Shown: positions 1 to 6,411 of the stretch, piece after piece
Position numbering within the stretch: position 1 is the stretch's first letter
Layout: every line of letters begins with the position of its first letter
Source of the DNA: Planctomycetaceae bacterium
Lineage (GTDB): Bacteria > Planctomycetota > Planctomycetia > Pirellulales > JAEUIK01
DNA length: 7,471 nt
Direction: 5' to 3'
NCBI GenBank assembly: GCA_015493185.1
Contig: WGDQ01000694.1
Span: 1 to 7,471 of the forward strand
Notes under the pieces: model-generated
Databases searched by the model: none
What the model saw: only the letters and a program-made list of their open reading frames with translations
Told to the model about the DNA's origin: nothing
Program-made: the position numbers and the translations under genes

Positions 1-38
1 AGCCCGATGCTTTCCCAAATGCGTTCGAGGGTTTCCAT
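1..38 (-). CDS. 5' end of a leftward gene of unknown function (partial)
   Basis: An ATG lies on the minus strand at 38-36 and the frame stays open to the left edge. The 12 complete codons read METLERIWESIG. This looks like a normal cytoplasmic N-terminus, but it is far too short to assign a family. No Shine-Dalgarno is visible upstream; the preceding minus-strand bases are AT-rich, then GCGCGGCACA. If real, it is divergent from the rest of the window, and the 39-706 spacer would carry promoters for both directions. A chance open frame of this length is entirely possible. Confidence 0.4.
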   Translation of the reverse strand, partial: METLERIWESIG

Positions 39-706
39 TGTGCCGCGCTATAGTTTAATGAAGGAGCCAAAGGCCCTGGGTCTGCGAAACCTGGCAAATG
101 GCAGAAGGGGGAATAATTTTACGGGGGGAAGCAGACCGGCCCACAAAAAATAAACGCTGACCGGTGAGCAAATCGAACGAAATTGCGACAGCGCGCAGTC
201 ATCGCCCGGCCCGCCTTGTGCCAGGCAAAATTGGCTTGGAAGCAAGATCGGCCAAATTGAGCGTAAGCTATGCCGATTGCGTAGTTTATTGCTTCCAATA
301 CGCGGGGTCAACAACGGTTGTTCGGAGAGAAAAGGGGCAAAAATCGTTTGACAATACCTCGCGGCGTCCGCATGCGTTGCGTTGGCTCGGCTGGTGGCGT
401 GCCGGACCGAACGGCTGCCGAGCGGTTGGCCATACAAGTCGTTCGGAATTGAGAGGGGCACCCCGAGGGCCCTGTTCCGGGTGGCCGTAGCGGTTTAACT
501 TTCATGCTGGCGGCGCACCTTCTCGGTAGGAGAGAGCTCACGTTTTCGGTGCGATGCCGTGTTGCACCTGTTTGGTGGACAAGCCCGCACCCCCCTGAAC
601 AGGTATTGGCAAGGCGCATCGCTCGGATGGGCCGATGGCCATGCGTCTGGCTTGGAGATCGTTCCGCAAGCGATGGCCTGACGAACCGGCGCGCTGACGA
701 CGGCCG
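39..706. other. Long divergent non-coding spacer
   Basis: No open frame here looks like a real protein. The candidate frames are Arg/Pro/Ser-rich, overlap one another on both strands and lack a convincing ribosome site. Several possible control elements can be seen. An RNA-type stem-loop lies at 548-568, with an 8-bp stem including two G-U pairs and a 5-nt loop. An imperfect inverted repeat has arms AATTGGC at 229-235 and GCCAAATT at 251-258. A perfect TTGACA lies at 348-353 with no good -10 box behind it. On the minus strand a TAAAAT (121-116) sits 19 bp downstream of TTGTGG (146-141), a weak promoter candidate for the leftward gene. None is strong enough to call as a separate feature. Confidence 0.5.
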
Positions 707-1549
707 GTGGATCGAGGACATAACACGAAAGGCAGCAGCAACTTGGCGCGAAAGCCCGTAACGACCGACGTGTCGGGAAAACTCGTGTTTTTAGGAACCG
801 GCACTTCGGTCGGCGTGCCGGTGGTGGGTTGCGATTGCCCGACCTGCACGAGCGACAACCCACGGAATCAGCGGATGCGCTGCGGACTGGTGTTGGGGTT
901 GCCCAAGGGAAACCTGTTGGTCGATACGCCGCCCGATCTGCGTAGCCAGCTTTTGCGTGAAAAGATCGGCATCATCCACTCCACCCTTTTCACGCACGAG
1001 CATGCCGATCACCTGTTCGGCTTAGACGATTTGCGGCTATTCTGCTTCTATCTGGGGGGCAACATGCCGATTTATTGCGAGCCGCAGGTCGAAGCGCGGA
1101 TTCGCAAATCGTTCGACTACGCATTCGATCCAGTCGCAAAGAAGTATCCGGCCGGCGGGGTGCCGCAGTTGGAGTTTGTCCGCATTTCGACCGACGCCTT
1201 TCAGGTGTTGGGACAAACCGTCGTGCCGATTCGCTTGCGTCATGGGCGGATGGACGTGTTGGGCTTTCGCTTCGGCAACGTGGCCTATTGCACCGACACG
1301 AATGCCATTGCCGAAGAAAGCTGGTCGCGGCTCGAAGGGCTCGACGTTTTGATCCTTGATGCTTTACGCCCCCGACCGCACCCGACGCATTTCAGCTTGT
1401 CCGAAGCGATCGAGGTTGCCCAACGCGTGGGCGCCCGGCAGACCTATTTCACGCACATCTCGCACGAATTGGAACACGAAGCCACGAACCGCTCGCTGCC
1501 GCCGGGCATGCAGCTTGCTTACGATGGCCTGCAAATCCCGCTGACCTGA
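707..1549 (+). CDS. PhnP-like MBL-fold metal-dependent hydrolase
   Basis: This is a 280-residue MBL-fold hydrolase of the PhnP group, probably a cytoplasmic phosphodiesterase. The N-terminal strand LVFLGTGTSVGVP (26-38) is typical of the group. It is followed by C42-x-C44-x2-C47, which matches the structural zinc site of E. coli PhnP. The catalytic motif HEHADH is at 97-102. Further expected metal ligands are H179, D197 (YCTDTN) and H250; H253 of the TH-x2-H pair would complete the structural zinc site. The protein ends in the family-like LPPGMQLAYDGLQIPLT, so it appears full length. The start is uncertain: GTG 707 is the longest frame, TTG 743 has a purine-rich AAAGG about 10 nt upstream, and GTG 770 would give the N-terminus MSGKLVFLG that fits the domain best. 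E. coli PhnP cleaves a ribosyl cyclic phosphate in phosphonate degradation. No other phn gene is visible here, so the substrate is open. Confidence 0.9.
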   Translation: MDRGHNTKGSSNLARKPVTTDVSGKLVFLGTGTSVGVPVVGCDCPTCTSDNPRNQRMRCGLVLGLPKGNLLVDTPPDLRSQLLREKIGIIHSTLFTHEHADHLFGLDDLRLFCFYLGGNMPIYCEPQVEARIRKSFDYAFDPVAKKYPAGGVPQLEFVRISTDAFQVLGQTVVPIRLRHGRMDVLGFRFGNVAYCTDTNAIAEESWSRLEGLDVLILDALRPRPHPTHFSLSEAIEVAQRVGARQTYFTHISHELEHEATNRSLPPGMQLAYDGLQIPLT

Positions 1550-1780
1550 ATCGGCCGCACCGCCGAAATCGTGATACCGGTTACCTTGCTTACTAAAAGC
1601 TGAATCCGGTTGCGGGGTCAGCGCCGGGCTGCCAAAGCGAAACTGCCAGAAGGTATTGAAGGAAAGCAAGAACGAAGAAGACAAAGAAAGAGCATAAATC
1701 ACGCGTCGCTATCTTTCTGCCGCTGATCGGGCTCGATGCATGCGGCTGGCAACCGGCGCGCGGAGGGCGCTTGGCACGCA

Positions 1781-3217
1781 ATGAACGCGAATGAGAAAAA
1801 GCAGCAGCTACTCGATCGGCTCAAGCCATATGGCCAGGAGCACGTGCTGCGGTTTTGGGATCAGTTGAGCGACGAAGGCCGGCAGCGGTTGGCCCGGCAG
1901 ATCGAGCAACTCGACCTTGCGCAGCTCGATGCCATTTTGCGGTGCGAACAAGTGAGCGAAGATTGGGCCGCTTTGGCCCAGCGCGCATGCGGCCCACCGG
2001 CCTTTCGGCTTGATCGGGAAGACGAGCGAATCTCGCGGCAGCAGGCCCGCCAGCGTGGCGAGCAAGAGCTGCGCACCGGCTGCCTTGGTGTGGTGATCGT
2101 TGCCGGCGGGCAGGGCACACGGTTGGGATTCGACGCACCCAAGGGACTGTTTCCCATCGGTCCGGTGTCCGAGGCCTCGCTGTTTCAAATCCTGGTCGAA
2201 AAAGTCGTGGCATTAGGACGTCGCTATGGGGTGCGAGTGCCGCTTTATGTGATGACCAGTCCGGCCACGCATCGGGCCACGGTCGATTTCTTTGCCGACC
2301 ACGATTGTTTCGGCCTGCCCGGCGAATCAGTGCGTATTTTTTCGCAGGGCACAATGCCCGCGGTCGATGCCCGCACGCACCGCCTTTTGTTGGCCGAGAA
2401 AGATTCGCTGGCCCTCAGTCCCGATGGTCATGGCGGTTTAGTGGCGGCCCTGGTACGCAGCGGGGCGCTCGAAGACATGCAACGCCGCGGCCTGAAGCAC
2501 CTCTTTTATATGCAAGTAGACAACCCGTTGGTCGAAGTGGGCGAGCCTACCTTTCTCGGCTACCACATACTGAGCGGGTCGGAGCTGTCGACTCAGGTGA
2601 AGGCGAAAACCGATCCGGAAGAAAAAGTGGGCAACGTCGTATCGGTGGATGGCCACGTGCGGATCATCGAGTACAGCGATCTTCCGGCCGAGGCGGCTTG
2701 CCGCTGCGACGCGCGTGGCGAGCTCGAACTGTGGGCCGGCAACATCGCCGTGCATCTGTTCGACGTCGATTTTTTGAACCGAGTGGCCGACGATCCCGAA
2801 AGCCTGCCGTTTCACCTGGCTCGCAAGAAAGTGCCCTATCTCGACGAGCAAGGTCGGCGAGTTGAACCCTCGGAACCCAACGCAATCAAGTTCGAACGGT
2901 TTATTTTCGATTTGCTGCCAATGGCGCAACAGGCCATCGTGGTAGAGGTCGATCCGCGCCGGGTGTTCGCCCCCTTGAAAAACGCTCCGGGCAGTGGGCA
3001 GTGGTCGCCCGAGACGGTGCGCCAGCAAATGATCGAGCTGCACACCGAATGGCTTCGAGAGGCCGGGGCAACGGTCGACCCCGGCGTGGCGGTCGAGATC
3101 AGCCCCTTGTTTGCGCTCGATGCAGAACAACTGCGCGAACGGATTCCAGCCAAGTTGAGAGTTTGCCAGCCAATGTACTTTGCCGAAGTGACTGGACGGG
3201 GAAAGCCGAACGTTTGA
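1781..3217 (+). CDS. UAP1/UDPGP-family sugar-1-phosphate uridylyltransferase
   Basis: This predicted 478-residue cytoplasmic enzyme would join UTP and a sugar 1-phosphate to give a UDP-sugar and pyrophosphate. A short helical N-terminal region (about 1-90) precedes the nucleotidyltransferase core. The nucleotide-binding loop AGGQGTRLG is at 108-116, with PKG at 120-122. Further motifs are QGTMPA (189-194), PDGHGG (214-219), VDNPL (246-250), the sugar-binding WAGN (318-321), KFERFIFD (370-377) and FAPLKN (396-401). PDGHGG, KFERFIFD and FAPLKN resemble eukaryotic UDP-N-acetylhexosamine pyrophosphorylase (UAP1) more than bacterial GalU or GlmU. GlcNAc-1-P or GalNAc-1-P is therefore my preferred substrate; glucose-1-P remains possible. 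The open frame extends to an ATG at 1736, but those 15 residues look unlike the family. ATG 1781 is preferred, with GGAGGG at 1762-1767 upstream, though 13 nt is a long spacing. The 231-bp gap before it holds only a purine-rich stretch. The mannose-1-phosphate guanylyltransferase gene follows 79 bp downstream. Confidence 0.9.
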   Translation: MNANEKKQQLLDRLKPYGQEHVLRFWDQLSDEGRQRLARQIEQLDLAQLDAILRCEQVSEDWAALAQRACGPPAFRLDREDERISRQQARQRGEQELRTGCLGVVIVAGGQGTRLGFDAPKGLFPIGPVSEASLFQILVEKVVALGRRYGVRVPLYVMTSPATHRATVDFFADHDCFGLPGESVRIFSQGTMPAVDARTHRLLLAEKDSLALSPDGHGGLVAALVRSGALEDMQRRGLKHLFYMQVDNPLVEVGEPTFLGYHILSGSELSTQVKAKTDPEEKVGNVVSVDGHVRIIEYSDLPAEAACRCDARGELELWAGNIAVHLFDVDFLNRVADDPESLPFHLARKKVPYLDEQGRRVEPSEPNAIKFERFIFDLLPMAQQAIVVEVDPRRVFAPLKNAPGSGQWSPETVRQQMIELHTEWLREAGATVDPGVAVEISPLFALDAEQLRERIPAKLRVCQPMYFAEVTGRGKPNV

Positions 3218-3282
3218 TCGCCAGGGTGCTTCCCTGCAACGCCGAAACACCAGAGCCGCGCGGCAAGCCACTCGACGCGCGC

Positions 3283-3292
3283 GGAGAAAGGA
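3283..3292 (+). promoter_or_regulatory. Ribosome binding site of the guanylyltransferase gene
   Basis: The purine run GGAGAAAGGA lies 4 nt before the ATG at 3297. It is one of the few clear Shine-Dalgarno-like sites in the window and fixes the start of the downstream gene, whose second-to-tenth residues already form the first family motif. Confidence 0.55.
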
Positions 3293-3296
3293 AATC

Positions 3297-4397
3297 ATGC
3301 TGCACGCCGTGGTGATGGCCGGCGGCTCGGGCACGCGTTTCTGGCCCGAAAGCCGGGAAAACCGCCCGAAGCAGTTTTTGCGCTTGTTGGGCGATCGGTC
3401 CATGATCCAGCACACCATCGACCGTCTGGCTGGGCTGGTGCCGCCCGAGCGAACGTTGGTAGTGACCAACCGCCGCTTGGCCGATATGGTGGCCCAGCAG
3501 TTGCCGCAGTTGGGGGCCGAGTCGATCGTAAGCGAGCCGTGCCGTCGCGATACGGCCCCTTGCATTGGGCTGGCCGCAGCGATGGTTGCTCGCAGCGATC
3601 CCGAGGCCACGATGGTCGTGTTGCCGGCCGATCATGTGATTTCGCCCGATGCCGAGTTTCAGCGGGCCATTCGTCAGGCAGTGCAACTGGCCGAGGCAGG
3701 CGGCAATCGCCTGATTACGTTCGGCATCGCACCGACGTATCCTTCGGAGTCGTTCGGCTACATCGAGCGAGGCCAACGACCGGCGTTGCCTGACGAGGTG
3801 GACTTGCCGGTTTACCGCGTCACACGGTTTCGCGAAAAACCCAGCGCCGAGGTCGCCCGGCAGTATTTGGAGTCGGGGCGGTTTTTTTGGAACTCGGGCA
3901 TTTTCGTATGGAAGGCATCGACCGTGTTGGCGGCGCTCGATCAGTACGAACCTGAAATGGCGAACCAACTGCGGGAAATCGCGACCGCCGCAGGCACCCC
4001 GCAATTTGAACGCGTTCTGGCCGAGCGGTTCGCCGAAATCCGCGGGCGCTCTATCGACTATGGGGTGATGGAGCCGGCTGCCGATGGCGATACGTATGAA
4101 GTGCTGGTGGTCGAGGCGCCCTTCCAGTGGGACGATTTGGGCAGTTGGCGGGCGCTGGCCCGGCTTCGCGGTGCCGACGCCGAGGGCAACACGGTAGACG
4201 GTCTGCACCTGGGATTGGACACGACGGGGTGTGTGATCCGTAGTTCGGAGGAACACCTGGTCGTCACACTGGGGGTCGAAAACCTGATCATCGTCCACAC
4301 GCCCGACGCCACGCTCGTGGCCGACGTGCGTCGCGAAGAGTCGATACGCCGAATCGTCGAAGAGATGCGGGCGCGAGGGCTCGAGCGATATCTGTAA
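3297..4397 (+). CDS. manC: Mannose-1-phosphate guanylyltransferase (monofunctional)
   Basis: The protein makes GDP-mannose from mannose 1-phosphate and GTP, feeding mannose- and deoxysugar-containing surface glycans. It has 366 residues. The signature AGGSGTRFWP is at 8-17, followed by RPKQF (23-27), the pyrophosphorylase active-site region. Further family motifs are EPCRRDTAP (80-88), LPADHVI (109-115), RFREKP (177-182), WNSGIF (198-203), SIDYGVMEP (252-260) and WDDLGSW (278-284). The C-terminal part (about 297-340) fits the short beta-helix seen in this family. The length is that of monofunctional enzymes. The phosphomannose-isomerase cupin domain of the roughly 470-residue bifunctional ManC/AlgA proteins is absent, so mannose 6-phosphate isomerisation must come from elsewhere. 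The start is well supported by the purine-rich site just upstream. The 79-bp gap after the uridylyltransferase gene suggests co-transcription. The symbol manC is used by function. Confidence 0.95.
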   Translation: MLHAVVMAGGSGTRFWPESRENRPKQFLRLLGDRSMIQHTIDRLAGLVPPERTLVVTNRRLADMVAQQLPQLGAESIVSEPCRRDTAPCIGLAAAMVARSDPEATMVVLPADHVISPDAEFQRAIRQAVQLAEAGGNRLITFGIAPTYPSESFGYIERGQRPALPDEVDLPVYRVTRFREKPSAEVARQYLESGRFFWNSGIFVWKASTVLAALDQYEPEMANQLREIATAAGTPQFERVLAERFAEIRGRSIDYGVMEPAADGDTYEVLVVEAPFQWDDLGSWRALARLRGADAEGNTVDGLHLGLDTTGCVIRSSEEHLVVTLGVENLIIVHTPDATLVADVRREESIRRIVEEMRARGLERYL

Positions 4398-4557
4398 GGC
4401 AGCCTCGCAAGCCTCGATCGGTCTGACGCTGCGCGACCCCTGCTGCGCAACGGGGAATATCGGAATAGCGGTCGGCGGTGGTCGTGCGGTCCATTGCTTG
4501 GATGCAGCCGTTACAGAGCCGTTGCTGCAACATGCCGCGCGCAAAGCACCTGCCTAC

Positions 4558-4590
4558 AGAGGATAGATAGAGGAATGACAGAGGGATGAC
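4558..4590 (+). repeat. Three tandem imperfect 11-bp units
   Basis: Three contiguous units read AGAGGATAGAT, AGAGGAATGAC and AGAGGGATGAC. Units two and three differ at one position; unit one keeps AGAGGA and an A/T-rich tail. The 11-bp period is close to one helical turn, so a protein could contact the same face of DNA at each unit. The short purine-rich motif also makes a slippage origin plausible. Confidence 0.6.
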
Positions 4591-4641
4591 GGTGCAACAC
4601 TGGTTTGCAGAAACTTTGTGGATAGGGATGAGCGTATGAAT

Positions 4642-4679
4642 CGCCGGCCTGCCTGCCAATACAGAGGGGCAAGCCGGCG
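4642..4679. repeat. GC-rich 12-bp inverted repeat (hairpin)
   Basis: The left arm CGCCGGCCTGCC (4642-4653) pairs with the right arm GGCAAGCCGGCG (4668-4679). Eleven of twelve positions pair, with one C/A mismatch, around a 14-nt loop. No run of T follows on either strand, so it does not look like an ordinary intrinsic terminator. It is the most stable-looking structure in the window outside genes, and could be part of a leader RNA, a small RNA or a protein-binding palindrome. Confidence 0.6.
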
Positions 4680-4760
4680 GCGCGTGAAGCAGGGGAGAGT
4701 CGCAGGGGAGTCTTCCGGTTCTGCAACCGCGAAAAGAAAAGTATTGCCGGAGCCGAATGA

Positions 4761-4790
4761 TTGACAGCATGGTTGCGGCATGGAAGTTAT
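4761..4790 (+). promoter_or_regulatory. Possible sigma-70-type promoter before ruvX
   Basis: A perfect -35 hexamer TTGACA (4761-4766) lies about 95 bp before the ruvX start. The best -10 candidates at 17-18 bp spacing (around 4784-4790, AAGTTAT) match the consensus poorly. Position and orientation suit ruvX, which needs its own promoter after a 461-bp gap. The weak -10 keeps this a low-confidence call. Confidence 0.2.
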
Positions 4791-4858
4791 GACGGAACGT
4801 CGGCGTACGTTGCGCGAACGATCGGTTTTTCTGAAGCGTCAGGCTGGGCGGCAAATCG

Positions 4859-5344
4859 GTGAACGATACGGCTCCAGAGCGATTCTCTTCACCAGGGCGC
4901 GTGGTCGCGGTCGACTTCGGCACCAAACGCATTGGGTTGGCTATCAGCGATCCAGAGCAAATTGTTGCCAGCCCCCTAACAGTGTACGAGCGGCAGTCGC
5001 CTGACGAAGAAGCGAGCTGGTTTCGCCGTCTGGTGGCCGACGAGCAAGTCGCCGTGTTTGTGGTGGGCCTGCCCGTGCATGCCAGCGGTGCGGAAAGCCG
5101 TCTTTCCGAAGAAGCCCGACGCTTTGGCCGCTGGTTGGCCGAGACGACAGGCATCGAGGTGCAGTTTTACGACGAACGTTACACGTCGCTCGAAGCCGAT
5201 CAATTGATGGCCCCGGCCGGTTTCACCAAAAAGCGGCGCAAGGCGCGTCGCGATATGTTGGCGGCTCAAATCTTGCTCGCATCGTTCTTGGAATCAAGGC
5301 ACCGAGGCAGTCGTGGGCCAGAACCGCTCGACGATGAGCCATGA
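4859..5344 (+). CDS. ruvX: RuvX/YqgF-family RNase H-fold nuclease
   Basis: This is a 161-residue member of the YqgF/RuvX family, annotated as a putative pre-16S rRNA nuclease or Holliday junction resolvase. In E. coli the family member takes part in 16S rRNA 5'-end maturation in the cytoplasm. VAVDFGTKRIGLAISD (16-31) carries the first catalytic aspartate, D19. The VVGLP strand with a following glycine (68-77) is the usual second motif. FYDERYTSLEA (103-113) supplies E106, and KKRRKARRDMLAAQILL (124-140) supplies D132, completing the expected acidic triad. Length is slightly above the usual 140-odd residues because of a 12-residue N-terminal stretch and an acidic, proline-containing tail. GTG 4859 is the longest reasonable start; GTG 4901 would begin directly at the core strand and cannot be excluded. 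No clear Shine-Dalgarno is present. The SDR gene follows on the same strand, probably in one transcript. Confidence 0.95.
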   Translation: MNDTAPERFSSPGRVVAVDFGTKRIGLAISDPEQIVASPLTVYERQSPDEEASWFRRLVADEQVAVFVVGLPVHASGAESRLSEEARRFGRWLAETTGIEVQFYDERYTSLEADQLMAPAGFTKKRRKARRDMLAAQILLASFLESRHRGSRGPEPLDDEP

Positions 5345-5358
5345 TGTTCGTGCGATGT

Positions 5359-5386
5359 CGTGGCCTGCTTCGCAACCGTGGCCTGC
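5359..5386 (+). repeat. Perfect 10-bp direct repeat, 18-bp period
   Basis: CGTGGCCTGC occurs at 5359-5368 and again at 5377-5386, separated by 8 bp. It sits in the short gap between ruvX and the SDR gene. If the SDR frame were extended to GTG 5360, the repeat would be in frame and encode VAC twice. It could be a binding site for a dimeric regulator or a small duplication. Confidence 0.55.
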
Positions 5387-5434
5387 CGCTGGAAACCGGA
5401 TCGCCGCAGTCAGGTCGCGCGGCCTTGGAAAACA

Positions 5435-6349
5435 ATGGGGGAGTGTGAGCTGTTGGGTAACCGCGTGCATTGCCAGACGTGCGATACGCTGATAGTCGGC
5501 TGCGGTTATTTAGGACGCCGGGCTGCGCGGCGGTGGGTTGAGCAACGGCAAGTGGTTTGCGCCCTCACACGCTCCGCTCAGCGGGCCGACGAATTGCGGC
5601 AGATCGGCGTACAACCGATCGTGGGCGACGTATTGGATCGCCGCGCGTTGGCAGCATTGCCGCAAGCCGATCAGGTGCTTTATGCCGTTGGCTACGACCG
5701 CTTGTCTGGCAGCACGATGCGAGAAGTTTACGTTCAAGGGCTGGCCAACGTGCTGGATGCAATTGCAATGCGAGACGCCACTTCGCGGGTGCTTTACATC
5801 AGTTCGACAGGCGTTTATGGCCACCACGCCGGTAACTGGGTCGACGAGCATACGCCCTGCCAACCGCAGAGGCAGGGTGGTCGCGTTTGCCTGGAAGCCG
5901 AGCAGGTGCTTGAGCGGCATCCGCTGGCACGACGATCGATCGTATTGCGACTGGCCGGTATCTACGGGCCGGGACGTATTCCTCGTCGAGATCAGTTGGC
6001 CTCGGGCCGGCCGATTGCCGCCGAACCCGACGTGTGGCTCAACCTGATTCACGTCGACGACGCGGTGCGGATTGTCGACGCAGTCAGGCAGTGTGAGACG
6101 CGCGAACGCTTGTACTTGGTGTCGGACGGTTGCCCGGTGCTGCGGCGCACGTTTTACGAAGAGCTTTCGCGGCAATTGGGTGTTCGGCCGCCTTGTTTCG
6201 CCGAGGCCGAAGATGAACGGCGAAGCGGCGCGACGAGTCGCCGTATTTCGAATCGGCGACTGATGAATGAGCTGCGGCTGCCACTGCAATTCCCCAGCTA
6301 CCGAGAGGGGCTCGCTGCCATCTTGCGCCAAGAGCGGTCTGGCGGCTGA
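5435..6349 (+). CDS. Atypical SDR / NAD(P)-binding protein, YeeZ-like
   Basis: This is a Rossmann-fold protein of the NAD-dependent epimerase/SDR superfamily, 304 residues from this start. The cofactor loop is GCGYLG (22-27). SSTGVYG (123-129) follows the fourth strand, then WVDEHTP (135-141), RLAGIYGPGR (172-181), NLIHVDDA (203-210) and a C-terminal SNRRLMNELRL-type segment (272-282). This order matches E. coli YeeZ and related atypical SDRs. The canonical SDR YxxxK pair is missing: the expected helix reads GRVCLEAEQVL (149-159). Substrate and reaction are unknown. The start is uncertain. The frame extends to GTG 5360, but those 25 residues look unlike the family. ATG 5435 is chosen; TTG 5453 is a strong rival because GGGGGAG (5437-5443) lies 9 nt upstream. 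It lies 90 bp after ruvX, near sugar-nucleotide genes, so a role in glycan precursors is possible but only inferred. Confidence 0.85.
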   Translation: MGECELLGNRVHCQTCDTLIVGCGYLGRRAARRWVEQRQVVCALTRSAQRADELRQIGVQPIVGDVLDRRALAALPQADQVLYAVGYDRLSGSTMREVYVQGLANVLDAIAMRDATSRVLYISSTGVYGHHAGNWVDEHTPCQPQRQGGRVCLEAEQVLERHPLARRSIVLRLAGIYGPGRIPRRDQLASGRPIAAEPDVWLNLIHVDDAVRIVDAVRQCETRERLYLVSDGCPVLRRTFYEELSRQLGVRPPCFAEAEDERRSGATSRRISNRRLMNELRLPLQFPSYREGLAAILRQERSGG

Positions 6350-6390
6350 GTAGAAAAAAACTGGAACGACCGCCGTTGCAACCGTCGATT

Positions 6391-6411
6391 GCCGGGAACA
6401 CCCATCCCGGC
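6391..6411. repeat. 7-bp stem-loop after the SDR gene, possible terminator element
   Basis: GCCGGGA (6391-6397) pairs perfectly with TCCCGGC (6405-6411) around the 7-nt loop ACACCCA. It starts about 40 bp after the SDR stop codon, where a terminator would be expected. The plus strand has no T-tract after it (CGTCTAGC follows), so intrinsic termination is not supported by consensus. On the minus strand a T-run exists at 6360-6354, but it is some 30 nt away. Confidence 0.4.

Larger units (their letters stand above)
4398..4858 (+). other. 461-bp spacer rich in repeats and hairpins
   Basis: No credible protein is encoded here; the open frames are low-complexity or overlap ruvX in another frame. 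The stretch holds an unusual density of small structures. There is a weak inverted repeat TGCGC/GCGCA (4430-4434 and 4445-4449), an inverted repeat TGCAGC/GCTGCA (4503-4508 and 4524-4529), three tandem 11-bp units (4558-4590), a strong hairpin (4642-4679), two copies of GCAGGGGAG (4689-4697 and 4702-4710), a small stem-loop CGGTT-CTGC-AACCG (4716-4729) and a perfect TTGACA (4761-4766). The middle part is purine-rich on the plus strand. It could be a long structured leader of ruvX, an independent small RNA, or only a terminator-plus-promoter region. No T-tract follows any of the hairpins. Confidence 0.5.

Noticed and set aside
116..146. Minus-strand TTGTGG/TAAAAT promoter candidate for the left-edge gene
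   Set aside because: The spacing of 19 bp is too long and the -35 hexamer is poor, so it is only mentioned in the spacer entry.
348..376. TTGACA followed by a possible plus-strand promoter
   Set aside because: At 16-18 bp spacing there is only GC-rich sequence with no -10 match, and it is about 350 bp from the gene.
1593..1781. Minus-strand 62-codon frame with one hydrophobic segment (about 20 residues rich in Phe, Leu and Val)
   Set aside because: The hydrophobic stretch is simply the complement of a purine-rich tract at 1660-1695. The start would be TTG and no ribosome site is seen.
1700..1793. Lipoprotein-like peptide in a second plus-strand frame (FLPLIGLDACGW)
   Set aside because: There is no start codon in reach, the Asp before Ala-Cys does not suit a lipobox, and the frame stops at once inside the uridylyltransferase gene.
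3222..3236. Small stem-loop CAGGG/CCCTG between the two sugar-nucleotide genes
   Set aside because: It has only five base pairs and no T-tract, and the genes are close enough to be read through.
2438..3610. Minus-strand open frame of 390 codons
   Set aside because: It lies fully antisense to the uridylyltransferase and guanylyltransferase genes, both of which have complete family motifs.
4617..4625. TGTGGATAG, one mismatch from a DnaA box
   Set aside because: It is isolated; no cluster of boxes, AT-rich unwinding region or dnaA/dnaN gene is present, so it is not evidence of an origin.
4780..5004. Plus-strand 74-codon frame starting before ruvX
   Set aside because: Most of it overlaps ruvX in another frame and its composition is Arg-rich and shadow-like.
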